Positions 52,138-60,061 of a stretch of DNA of 64,000 bases are shown here, one piece after another. A model generated the notes under the pieces. The model saw only the letters and a program-made list of their open reading frames with translations. It was not told the DNA's origin and did no database searches. How positions within the stretch are numbered: the stretch's first letter is position 1; each line of letters opens with the position of its first letter. The translations under genes and the position numbers were made by a program. Source of the stretch: UMGS1251 sp036666555 (GTDB lineage: Bacteria > Bacillota > Clostridia > Lachnospirales > Lachnospiraceae); contig JAVWVS010000005.1 of NCBI GenBank assembly GCA_036666555.1, forward strand, positions 1-64,000, given 5' to 3'.

Positions 52138-53393
52138 AGAAAACACCGGTTACCGGCATGAAAGATATGATGCCAAAGGAAATGGAAATTCGAGACTATG
52201 TAATTCAATTAATCAAAGAAACTTATGGAACGTTTGGATTTTCTTCTATGGAAACCCCATGCGTGGAACATCTGGAAAACCTGAGCAGCAAGCAGGGTGG
52301 CGAGAATGAAAAACTGATTTTCAAAATTTTAAAGCGTGGGGAAAAACTGAAATTAGACACGGCACAGACGGAAAGCGATGTGGCAGACAGCGGTCTTCGT
52401 TATGATCTTACCGTTCCACTTTCCAGATATTATGCCAATCATGCCAATGAACTGCCATCTCCCTTCAAAGCACTGCAGATGGGAAATGTATGGAGAGCAG
52501 ACCGACCACAAAGAGGACGGTTTCGTCAGTTTATGCAATGTGACATTGATATTTTAGGGGAACCAGGCAATCTGGCGGAAATTGAATTGATTTTAGCAAC
52601 TTCTACACTGCTTGGAAAGTTGGAATTTCAAAATTTCACCATTCGAATCAATGACCGCAAGATATTAAAAGCGATGGCAGCTTACAGCGGATTTGAGGAA
52701 AAAGATTACGATACGGTTTTTATTATTCTGGATAAAATGGATAAAATAGGAATGGATGGGGTTGCGAAAGAACTGGAAGACAGCGGATATGCCCAAGAAT
52801 CGGTGGAGCAATACTTGCAGTTATTTCAAGAAATCACCGGAGATGTAGCAGGCGTTCGTTACTGTAAAGAAAAATTGGATGGATATCTGGATGCCTCTAC
52901 GGCAGACAGTCTGGAAATGATTATTTCCAGTGTAGACAGTGCGAAAGAGGCTGATTTTCAAATTTGTTTTGATCCTACACTGGTACGTGGAATGTCTTAT
53001 TATACAGGTACTATTTTTGAAATTGCCATGGATGAGTTCGGTGGTTCTGTAGGTGGTGGTGGACGCTATGATGAAATGATAGGAAAATTTACAGGGCAGG
53101 AAACTTGTGCGTGTGGCTTTTCTATTGGATTTGAGCGTATTGTCATGCTACTTTTGGAACGTGGATTTACGGTGCCTAAAACAGGAAACAAAAAAGCATT
53201 TTTGATTGAAAAAGGAATGAAAACAGATGGCATGCTACAGGTATTAAGCTTGGCAAAGGAAGAAAGGCAGGCAGGAAAACAAGTTATGCTTGTGAATATG
53301 AAAAAGAATAAAAAGTTTCAAAAGGAACAGTTGATGGCAGAAGGATATGAAGATATCACAGAATGTTATTGCGATTCCATAGAGCAGAGATAA
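52128..53393 (+). CDS. hisS: Histidyl-tRNA synthetase
   Basis: A 421-residue class II synthetase. It shows motif 1 (PCVEHLENLSS region), motif 2 (KALQMGNVWRADRPQRGRFRQFMQCDIDILG), the histidine A motif LVRGMSYYTGTIFEIAM and motif 3 (CACGFSIGFERIVMLL), then a C-terminal anticodon-binding part. It charges tRNA-His. GGGAG precedes the ATG, which lies within the end of hemZ. The C-terminal domain is on the short side. Next in the operon is aspS, a common pair. Confidence 0.96.
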   Translation: MALKKTPVTGMKDMMPKEMEIRDYVIQLIKETYGTFGFSSMETPCVEHLENLSSKQGGENEKLIFKILKRGEKLKLDTAQTESDVADSGLRYDLTVPLSRYYANHANELPSPFKALQMGNVWRADRPQRGRFRQFMQCDIDILGEPGNLAEIELILATSTLLGKLEFQNFTIRINDRKILKAMAAYSGFEEKDYDTVFIILDKMDKIGMDGVAKELEDSGYAQESVEQYLQLFQEITGDVAGVRYCKEKLDGYLDASTADSLEMIISSVDSAKEADFQICFDPTLVRGMSYYTGTIFEIAMDEFGGSVGGGGRYDEMIGKFTGQETCACGFSIGFERIVMLLLERGFTVPKTGNKKAFLIEKGMKTDGMLQVLSLAKEERQAGKQVMLVNMKKNKKFQKEQLMAEGYEDITECYCDSIEQR

Positions 53394-53414
53394 AAATAGA
53401 TGGAGGAAAAGGAA

Positions 53415-55199
53415 ATGGCAGAATCAATGCAAGGATGGAAAAGAACACATAGATGTGGGGAATTATCCGCTGCAGATATAGGCAAAGAAGAAATTGTGAT
53501 GGGATGGGTGCAAAAAAACAGAAACAAGGGCGGGATTGTCTTTGTTGATTTACGTGACCGCTCCGGTCTTTTGCAACTGATATTTGAAAATGAAAGTGTA
53601 GACGAAATGGATTTTGAGCAGGCCGGAAAGCTTAGAAGTGAATTTGTGATTGCTGCAAGAGGTGTGGTAGAAGCACGTTCCGGAGCAGTCAATGAACACT
53701 TGGCAACCGGAGAGATTGAAGTGAGAGTCAAAGAACTCCGGGTGCTGTCCGAATCAGAAACACCCCCATTTCCCATTGAAGAAGACAGTAAAACCAAAGA
53801 AGAACTTCGTTTGAAATATCGATACTTAGATCTTCGCAGACCGGATTTACAACGAAATCTAATCATGAGAAGTAAGGTGGCAACTTTAACCAGACTGTTT
53901 TTGGCAGAGGAAGGGTTTTTAGAGATTGAGACCCCCATGCTTATTAAGAGTACACCGGAAGGTGCTAGGGATTATCTGGTACCAAGCCGTATCCATCAAG
54001 GTGAGTTCTATGCGCTTCCTCAGTCACCACAGATTTTCAAGCAGTTATTAATGTGCTCAGGATATGACCGCTATTTTCAATTGGTAAAATGTTTCCGTGA
54101 TGAAGATTTGCGTGCAGACCGTCAACCGGAATTTACCCAAATTGATATGGAATTATCCTTTGTAGATGTAGATGATGTGATTGATGTGAATGAACGATTA
54201 CTAGCCAGAATATTTAAGGAAATACTTGGAGTAGACGTTGCACTTCCCATTCAGAGAATGACCTGGCAAGACGCTATGGATCGTTTTGGTTCTGATAAAC
54301 CAGACCTTCGTTTTGGAATGGAATTAGTCAACGTGACGGAAGTAGTAAAAGAATGTGAATTTGCAGTATTTAAAGGAGCCATTGCAAATGGTGGTACAGT
54401 TCGTGGAATCAATGCCAAAGGACAAGGAGCAATGCCACGCAAGAAAATCGACAAACTGGTAGATTTTGCGAAGGATTTCGGAGCAAAAGGATTGGCGTAT
54501 ATTGCAATCAATGACGACCTAACCGTGAAATCTTCTTTTGCAAAATTTATGACAGAAGAGGAAATGAAAGTGTTGATACAGTCCATGGACGCAGAAGCAG
54601 GAGATTTGCTTTTATTTGCAGCAGATCAAAACAAGGTGGTTTGGGATGTCCTTGGCAATCTCCGTTTGGAAATCGCCAGACAGATGGAATTGTTAAATAA
54701 AAGCGATTACCGCTTCTTGTGGGTGACAGAATTTCCGTTACTAGAGTGGAGTGAAGAGCAGAACCGCTTTACAGCTATGCACCATCCATTTACAATGCCT
54801 ATGGAAGAAGACCTTCCGTATATTGACACCAATCCCGGAAAAGTGCGGGCAAAAGCATATGATATTGTATTAAATGGAACCGAGTTAGGTGGCGGAAGTG
54901 TACGTATCTTCCAGAATGATATTCAGGAAAAAATGTTTGAAGTACTGGGATTTACAAAAGAGAAGGCATATGAACAGTTCGGATATCTATTGGAGGCGTT
55001 TAAATACGGCGTACCGCCACATGCAGGTCTTGCTTATGGATTAGATAGACTACTGATGTTAATGACTCAGGAAGACAGTATTCGAGACGTGATTGCCTTC
55101 CCGAAGGTGAAAGATGCTTCTTGCCTTATGTCAGAAGCTCCCAATGTGGTAGATGAAAAACAGTTGGGTGAATTAGGATTGAAAATCGAACGATCATAG
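53415..55199 (+). CDS. aspS: Aspartyl-tRNA synthetase
   Basis: A 594-residue class II synthetase of the bacterial type: an N-terminal OB-fold (GWVQKNRNKGGIVFVDLRDRSG), motif 2 (FRDEDLRADRQPEFTQIDMELSF), the bacterial GAD insertion (about 280-410) and motif 3 (GLAYGLDRLLMLM). It charges tRNA-Asp and possibly tRNA-Asn. ATG 53415 follows GGAGG by 8 bp; the ATG at 53400 precedes that site. It is the last gene of the apt operon, ending before a terminator. Confidence 0.96.
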   Translation: MAESMQGWKRTHRCGELSAADIGKEEIVMGWVQKNRNKGGIVFVDLRDRSGLLQLIFENESVDEMDFEQAGKLRSEFVIAARGVVEARSGAVNEHLATGEIEVRVKELRVLSESETPPFPIEEDSKTKEELRLKYRYLDLRRPDLQRNLIMRSKVATLTRLFLAEEGFLEIETPMLIKSTPEGARDYLVPSRIHQGEFYALPQSPQIFKQLLMCSGYDRYFQLVKCFRDEDLRADRQPEFTQIDMELSFVDVDDVIDVNERLLARIFKEILGVDVALPIQRMTWQDAMDRFGSDKPDLRFGMELVNVTEVVKECEFAVFKGAIANGGTVRGINAKGQGAMPRKKIDKLVDFAKDFGAKGLAYIAINDDLTVKSSFAKFMTEEEMKVLIQSMDAEAGDLLLFAADQNKVVWDVLGNLRLEIARQMELLNKSDYRFLWVTEFPLLEWSEEQNRFTAMHHPFTMPMEEDLPYIDTNPGKVRAKAYDIVLNGTELGGGSVRIFQNDIQEKMFEVLGFTKEKAYEQFGYLLEAFKYGVPPHAGLAYGLDRLLMLMTQEDSIRDVIAFPKVKDASCLMSEAPNVVDEKQLGELGLKIERS

Positions 55200-55206
55200 A
55201 AATCAG

Positions 55207-55252
55207 AAAAGAATCGCCCTTTCCTTTAGAGAAAAAGTGGCGATTCTTTTTT
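55207..55252 (+). terminator. Terminator of the apt-aspS operon
   Basis: AAAGAATCGCC pairs with GGCGATTCTTT with an inner CTTT/AAAG pair, followed by T. Confidence 0.9.
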
Positions 55253-55264
55253 GGTTTGTGAAAT

Positions 55265-55306
55265 AAAAAAGATATTGAATGAGTAAAACTCATCCAATAT
55301 CTTTTA
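55265..55306 (-). terminator. Terminator of the cold-shock gene
   Basis: On the minus strand AAAAGATATTG and CAATATCTTTT pair with an inner GATGAG/CTCATT stretch, followed by T-rich sequence. Confidence 0.85.
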
Positions 55307-55317
55307 AAAGTCAAAGA

Positions 55318-55521
55318 CTAAGCGATGCAAACATTTACTGCTTGTTGTCCACGAGCGCCATCTGTAATATCAAATGTAACTGCTTGGCCATCATCTAAAG
55401 ATTTGAAACCATCTGTTGCGATTCCAGAGAAATGTACAAATATGTCTTCTCCACCTTCGTCGTTAGTAATGAAACCAAATCCCTTTTGAGCGTTAAACCA
55501 TTTTACTGTACCTTTATTCAT
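55318..55521 (-). CDS. Cold-shock protein (CspA family)
   Basis: A 67-residue OB-fold RNA-binding protein with RNP1 KGFGFITN and RNP2 DIFVHFSGI, ending GQQAVNVCIA. Cold-shock proteins melt mRNA structure at low temperature and in fast growth. AGGAGG lies upstream of the ATG. The 5' region has a 13-bp inverted repeat at 55573-55619, which may be a leader structure or an operator. It is a single gene with a terminator. Confidence 0.95.
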   Translation of the reverse strand: MNKGTVKWFNAQKGFGFITNDEGGEDIFVHFSGIATDGFKSLDDGQAVTFDITDGARGQQAVNVCIA

Positions 55522-55572
55522 GAAAGATACCTCCTAATTTTTATTATATTACTGGAAAAAAATAAAAAATCA

Positions 55573-55619
55573 CATATTTTTGTAAATCGTTAAATCGAAT
55601 AATGACTTACAAAAATATG
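55573..55619. repeat. 13-bp inverted repeat upstream of the cold-shock gene
   Basis: CATATTTTTGTAA (55573-55585) and TTACAAAAATATG (55607-55619) form a perfect inverted repeat with a 21-bp centre, 52 bp upstream of the cold-shock start. It is AT-rich, which suits either a temperature-sensitive leader structure or an operator. Confidence 0.7.
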
Positions 55620-55736
55620 CGAAATCAAAATCTTATTCAGAATACTTGCTAAGCATAACATGGAAGTATGGGGATGTCAACGTAATTATCAAATTCTTTT
55701 CTAGTATATGATTTGGCACCTGTTTCTATAAAAAAT

Positions 55737-55763
55737 AAGGCTTTCCGAATTTCGGAAAGCCTT
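55737..55763 (-). terminator. Terminator of the tRNA-Gly gene
   Basis: On the minus strand AAGGCTTTCCGAA pairs with TTCGGAAAGCCTT, followed by a T-rich run. Positioned just after the tRNA end. Confidence 0.9.
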
Positions 55764-55773
55764 ATTTTGTGAG

Positions 55774-55846
55774 AGCGTGAGACGGGATTCGAACCCGCGA
55801 CCCCGACCTTGGCAAGGTCGTACTCTACCAACTGAGCCACTCACGC
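55774..55846 (-). tRNA. tRNA-Gly (GCC anticodon)
   Basis: 73 bases on the minus strand form a cloverleaf: acceptor GCGTGAG/CTCACGC, D-arm GCTC/GAGT, anticodon stem CGACC/GGTCG with loop TTGCCAA (anticodon GCC), T-arm GCGGG/CCCGT with loop TTCGAAT, discriminator T. The CCA end is not encoded. Two stems have one G-T pair each. It reads GGC and GGT glycine codons. Confidence 0.96.
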
Positions 55847-55887
55847 ACTGAATGTGATACCGTTCTGTGCCAACCAGAACAATAACT

Positions 55888-55916
55888 AATATACTATATG
55901 AAAAGAATTTTGTCAA
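55888..55916 (-). promoter_or_regulatory. Promoter of the tRNA-Gly gene
   Basis: On the minus strand TTGACA (55916-55911), 17 bp, TATATT (55893-55888). Confidence 0.8.
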
Positions 55917-55996
55917 CTGATTTTTGAAAAAAGTTGTGTCTTTGTTTCACACATTTATAATAAAAGCAGGTCTCTTGTATCCTCAAAGAAATTCCC

Positions 55997-56025
55997 TTGA
56001 AGATTACGGTGAAACTGAGTATAAT
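55997..56025 (+). promoter_or_regulatory. Promoter of the LUD-hom operon
   Basis: TTGAAG (55997-56002), 17 bp, TATAAT (56020-56025), 50 bp before the LUD gene start. Confidence 0.75.
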
Positions 56026-56074
56026 AATACTAATTCTTGTTAACAGCATATGATGATTCAGACTAGGAGGCAAT

Positions 56075-56716
56075 ATGAATATGAATCCAAAGAAAGAAGC
56101 TTATAAAAAAATGGCAGCTACAATCATTTCCAATCTTGAGAAAAGAAATATGGAAGGATATTATTGTGAGGATAGCAGTAGTGTAGTGCAGACTGCAATT
56201 GGACTGATGGAAGAAGGAACCACAGTAAGCTGGGGTGGATCAGAGACACTGAAAGAATGTGGAATGCTGGAAGCATTGCAAAACTTAGATTTTGAACTGA
56301 TTGACCGAAATACAGCGAAGACAGAGGAAGAAAAAAGTGCAATTTATCAGCGGACGGTAGGAGCGGATTATTTTTTCATGAGTTCCAATGCGATTACGAT
56401 TGATGGGGAATTGGTCAACATCGATGGTAATGGGAACCGCGTAGCATGTTTGATTCATGGACCGAAACATGTTATTTTGATAGTAGGGATGAACAAAGTG
56501 GTGTCGGATGTAGCCAATGGTATGACACGGATACGTAATATGGCAACCCCTGCTAATGCAGCAAGACTGGGAACGAAAACCCCATGTCAAAAGACGGGAT
56601 GCTGTGGGAACTGTTTGTCACCGGATTGCATGTGCTGTGAAGTGGTGATTACAAGAAAATCAAGACATGAAGGCAGAATCAAAGTCATTTTAGTTGGAGA
56701 AGAACTGGGATATTAG
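56075..56716 (+). CDS. LUD-domain (DUF162) protein
   Basis: A 213-residue protein of the lactate-utilisation (LutC/YkgG-like) domain family, with GTTVSWGGSETLKECGM, VGADYFFMSSNAITIDGELVNIDGNGNR and GMNKVV motifs. The C-terminal segment adds seven cysteines close together (PCQKTGCCGNCLSPDCMCC) that could bind a metal or Fe-S cluster. Function is unproven; LUD proteins act in lactate oxidation or thiol chemistry. Two ATGs, 56075 and 56081, straddle the best distance from AGGAGG. It lies 20 bp before hom. Confidence 0.85.
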   Translation: MNMNPKKEAYKKMAATIISNLEKRNMEGYYCEDSSSVVQTAIGLMEEGTTVSWGGSETLKECGMLEALQNLDFELIDRNTAKTEEEKSAIYQRTVGADYFFMSSNAITIDGELVNIDGNGNRVACLIHGPKHVILIVGMNKVVSDVANGMTRIRNMATPANAARLGTKTPCQKTGCCGNCLSPDCMCCEVVITRKSRHEGRIKVILVGEELGY

Positions 56717-56736
56717 GAAAGAATGAGGGGGAATTT

Positions 56737-58026
56737 ATGGAACATACGAAAACAATCAAAATAGCACTGCTTGGCATGGGAACGGTAGGCACCGGTGTGT
56801 ATAAGCTAATTCAAAGACAGGCAAAGGCTATGATATATAAGGCCGATGCAAAATTAGAAATCATAGCAATTTTAGTACATGATAAAGAAAAAGTCAGAGA
56901 TGGTGTGGACAGCTCATTGATTACAGACAATTGGAATGATATTATTCAAAATGATGAAATCGACATTGTCATTGAAGTGATGGGTGGAATTGAACCAGCG
57001 AAAACAATGATTTTGGAAGCACTCTATGCAGGGAAAAATGTAGTGACAGCGAATAAGGATTTAATTGCAGAGCACGGGAAAGAGCTTTTGGATGCAGCAG
57101 AAGAAAATCATAAGGATTTTCTGTTTGAGGCGGCAGTTGCTGGCGGAATTCCCATTATTCGACCATTAAAACAGTGCTTGGCAGGGAATGAGATTTCGAA
57201 AGTGGTTGGAATTGTAAATGGAACTACGAATTATATTTTGACCAAGATGTTTGAAGAGGAAATGGAATTTGAAGAAGCACTGGAGGGGGCCACGGTTCGT
57301 GGTTATGCAGAAGCAGATCCCACTGCAGATATTGAAGGCTACGATGCAGGACGTAAAATGGCGATTATGGCATCGGTAGCTTTTCATTCCCGGGTGGTAT
57401 TAAGTGATGTCCATATTGAGGGAATTACGAAAATTTCAGCGAAGGATGTGCGATGTGCAAAACAATTTGACAGCGTGATTAAGTTGTTAGGAGTTGCAAG
57501 TAATACGGCAGAGGGAATCGAAGTTGCGGTTTATCCTATGTTATTATCCAATACCCACCCATTGGCGGCGGTACGTGGCTCTTTTAATGCGGTGTTCGTT
57601 AATGGAGATGCAGTAGGAGACGCTATGTTTTATGGAAAAGGCGCTGGAGAACTGCCTACAGCCAGCGCCATCTTAGGAGATGTGATTGATGTTGCAAGAA
57701 ATATTTCTTATGATTGCAATGGACGCATTAGTTGTACCTGCTATAAGAATCTAAAGGTAAAACCAATTGGTGAGGTAGAAAACAAATACTTTTTGAGGAT
57801 GAAAGTGTCAGACCGTCCCGGTGTGCTTGCTCAAATTGCAAAAGTATTAGGAGATCACGGAGTAAGCATTAGTAAAGTGACGCAAAAGGCGGAAAATATG
57901 CAATGTGCGGAATTGGTCATTATTACGGACAATGTAAAAGAACACCATGTGGAAGAAGCATTATCCGTTTTTCGGGAAATGTCGATTGTAAAAGAAATTA
58001 GCAGTATGATACGGGTATATGAATAA
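56737..58026 (+). CDS. hom: Homoserine dehydrogenase
   Basis: A 429-residue enzyme reducing aspartate semialdehyde to homoserine. It has a Rossmann N-terminus (IALLGMGTVGTGVYKLI), the catalytic region KNVVTANKDLIAEHG and VNGTTNYILTKM, with GYAEADPTADIEGYDAGRK. The C-terminal ACT domain (about 350-429) suggests threonine feedback. AGGGGG precedes the ATG. Its stop is 7 bp from the opposing lipoprotein stop, with a weak 8-bp palindrome at 58019-58041 that could end both transcripts. Confidence 0.96.
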   Translation: MEHTKTIKIALLGMGTVGTGVYKLIQRQAKAMIYKADAKLEIIAILVHDKEKVRDGVDSSLITDNWNDIIQNDEIDIVIEVMGGIEPAKTMILEALYAGKNVVTANKDLIAEHGKELLDAAEENHKDFLFEAAVAGGIPIIRPLKQCLAGNEISKVVGIVNGTTNYILTKMFEEEMEFEEALEGATVRGYAEADPTADIEGYDAGRKMAIMASVAFHSRVVLSDVHIEGITKISAKDVRCAKQFDSVIKLLGVASNTAEGIEVAVYPMLLSNTHPLAAVRGSFNAVFVNGDAVGDAMFYGKGAGELPTASAILGDVIDVARNISYDCNGRISCTCYKNLKVKPIGEVENKYFLRMKVSDRPGVLAQIAKVLGDHGVSISKVTQKAENMQCAELVIITDNVKEHHVEEALSVFREMSIVKEISSMIRVYE

Positions 58027-58033
58027 GGAATTT

Positions 58034-58534
58034 TTATTCATCTATGCGAAATCTGGTTTTTAGGTCATTGGCTGCAAGGGGAAGTTGCTCTTGCAGTGCC
58101 TTTGCGTCTCGTTCTTGAATCTTATAATCGGTGTAGCTAAGCAGTTCTTTTTGATATTGTAGCTGTAAATTGTCATCATAGGCATCAATGTTATGATGCA
58201 GTTGCTTTAATTGGTTTTTGAAAGAAAAATACTGCTCCATGCGGGCGTGCTCGGATTCTGCCGGCGTGGCTTCTTTTAGCTTCTGCAGTGTTCTGTGGAC
58301 AGAAGCGGTCAATCCCTCCATGTTGTTGTTGGAGGAGGTGCGATGGGTGGAAACAGAGTTGCTGGTTTCATTTGCTTTTGCTTTGGAAACTTCGGTTTCC
58401 AGAGTTTCTACACTGGCTTCTAGTTGTTTTACTTTTTTTTCAAGGGCGAGGATGGTATCTGTATTTTTGCTTTGACAACCGGAACATACAAGAATGCCAA
58501 AGAGGAAGCATACGAGAATCGGTAATCTCTTCAC
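58034..58534 (-). CDS. Lipoprotein with coiled-coil, function unknown
   Basis: A 166-residue protein with a lipoprotein signal (KRLPILVCFLFGILVCSGCQ; lipobox CSGC) and a soluble part rich in helices: a coiled-coil from about 28 to 55 (ILALEKKVKQLEASVETLE) and further helical stretches with KNQLKQLHHNIDAYDDN. It starts with GTG 58534, with AAAGGAG about 11 bp upstream. It is convergent with hom and divergent from thyA. The family is not recognised. Confidence 0.7.
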   Translation of the reverse strand: MKRLPILVCFLFGILVCSGCQSKNTDTILALEKKVKQLEASVETLETEVSKAKANETSNSVSTHRTSSNNNMEGLTASVHRTLQKLKEATPAESEHARMEQYFSFKNQLKQLHHNIDAYDDNLQLQYQKELLSYTDYKIQERDAKALQEQLPLAANDLKTRFRIDE

Positions 58535-58700
58535 AGGTATGTCAGCTCCTTTCTATTATTTTAAATAGTTTCATCATTTTGTAATCTACTGTCTATCATG
58601 GACAAAATTTAAAATTTCAAACCCTAAAAATTTAGAAAATAAAAATCAAGCAAGGGAATTTATATAGCGAAGAAATAGAAAAAAAGAAAGGGGATACCAC

Positions 58701-59549
58701 ATGAGTTATGCAGATCAGGTGTTTATTCATATGTGCCGGGATATTATTGATAACGGAACAAGTACAGAAGGAGAAAAAGTGCGTCCCAAGTGGGAAGACG
58801 GAAGCTTTGCCTATACGAGAAAACGATTTGGAGTTGTGAATCGCTATGATTTATCCAAGGAATTTCCGGCATTGACTCTGCGCCGCACAGGAGTGAAAAG
58901 CTGTGTGGATGAAATGCTTTGGATATGGCAGAAGAAATCAAATAATATCAAAGATCTCAATAGTCATATATGGGATAGTTGGGCAGATGAAAATGGTTCT
59001 ATTGGAAAAGCCTACGGTTACCAGATGGGTGTGAAACATCAATATCGTGAAGGAATGATGGATCAGATTGACCGGGTGATTTATGACCTAAAGCAAAATC
59101 CATATAGTCGGCGTATTATGACCAATCTTTATGTCCATGAGGATTTGCATGAGATGAATTTGTATCCTTGTGCTTATAGTATGACGTTTAACGTAACCAA
59201 AGAAAAAGATGGCGACCGGCTGGTTCTAAATGCAATCTTAAATCAACGTTCTCAAGATGTGCTTGCAGCAAATAATTGGAATGTATGCCAGTATGCGGTT
59301 CTGGTACATATGTTGGCGCAGGTATGTCACATGAAACCGGGAGAACTGGTACATGTGATTGCAGATGCCCATATTTATGATCGACATATTTCACTAGTCG
59401 AAGAATTAATTGGAAGAGAACCTTATCCGGCACCTACATTTTGGCTTAATCCGGAGATTGAGGATTTTTATAAATTTACGCCAGAAGATGTAAGATTGGA
59501 TCATTATGAAACCGGTCCACAGATTAAAAATATTCCAGTGGCAGTGTAG
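58701..59549 (+). CDS. thyA: Thymidylate synthase, divergent ThyA
   Basis: A 282-residue ThyA-type enzyme making dTMP from dUMP with methylene-THF. The catalytic Cys157 lies in YPCAYSMTF, where Ala and Tyr replace the usual His after Cys. NQRSQDVLAANNWN keeps the QRS and Asn binding residues, and HVIADAHIYDRH the C-terminal motif. The change next to Cys appears to be a branch feature, not damage. AAAGGGG lies before the ATG. It overlaps no gene but is 11 bp before folA, so both likely form one dTMP-folate operon. Confidence 0.92.
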   Translation: MSYADQVFIHMCRDIIDNGTSTEGEKVRPKWEDGSFAYTRKRFGVVNRYDLSKEFPALTLRRTGVKSCVDEMLWIWQKKSNNIKDLNSHIWDSWADENGSIGKAYGYQMGVKHQYREGMMDQIDRVIYDLKQNPYSRRIMTNLYVHEDLHEMNLYPCAYSMTFNVTKEKDGDRLVLNAILNQRSQDVLAANNWNVCQYAVLVHMLAQVCHMKPGELVHVIADAHIYDRHISLVEELIGREPYPAPTFWLNPEIEDFYKFTPEDVRLDHYETGPQIKNIPVAV

Positions 59550-59560
59550 AGGAGAAAAGT

Positions 59561-60052
59561 ATGAATATTATTGTAGCAGCAGATAAAAATTGGGGCATCG
59601 GATATCGGAATCAATTGCTGGTCAGCATTCCGTCAGACATGAAATTCTTTCGGCAGACGACTACCGGAAAAATAGTAGTGATGGGAAGAAAAACATTAGA
59701 AAGTTTTCCAAATGGACAGCCCTTAAGAGATCGGGTCAATATTGTACTAACCCGAGATACAAATTATGACGGGAAAGGTGCCGTGGTGGTGCATACGATG
59801 GAAGAACTCCTGAAAGAGACGAAAAAGTATCCTACAGAGGATATTTATGTGATTGGCGGGGAAAGTATTTATCGAGAATTATTACCATATTGCAACTGCG
59901 CTTATATAACGAAAATAGACCATGAATATCAGGCAGATACCCATTTTCCCAATTTAGATGAGTTGGAAGAGTGGGTGCTGACCGAAGATACGGAAGAACA
60001 GACTTACTTTAATTTGGAATATGTTTTTGCGAAATATGAAAAGAAAAAATAG
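59561..60052 (+). CDS. folA: Dihydrofolate reductase
   Basis: A 163-residue DHFR that restores tetrahydrofolate after the ThyA reaction. It shows the N-terminal IVAADKNWGIGYRNQLL, VMGRKTLESFPNGQPL and VIGGESIYRELLPYC, with the active-site acid expected near residue 27. GGAGAAAAG precedes the ATG. It follows thyA, the usual arrangement. Confidence 0.95.
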   Translation: MNIIVAADKNWGIGYRNQLLVSIPSDMKFFRQTTTGKIVVMGRKTLESFPNGQPLRDRVNIVLTRDTNYDGKGAVVVHTMEELLKETKKYPTEDIYVIGGESIYRELLPYCNCAYITKIDHEYQADTHFPNLDELEEWVLTEDTEEQTYFNLEYVFAKYEKKK

Positions 60053-60061
60053 AGGACGAGT

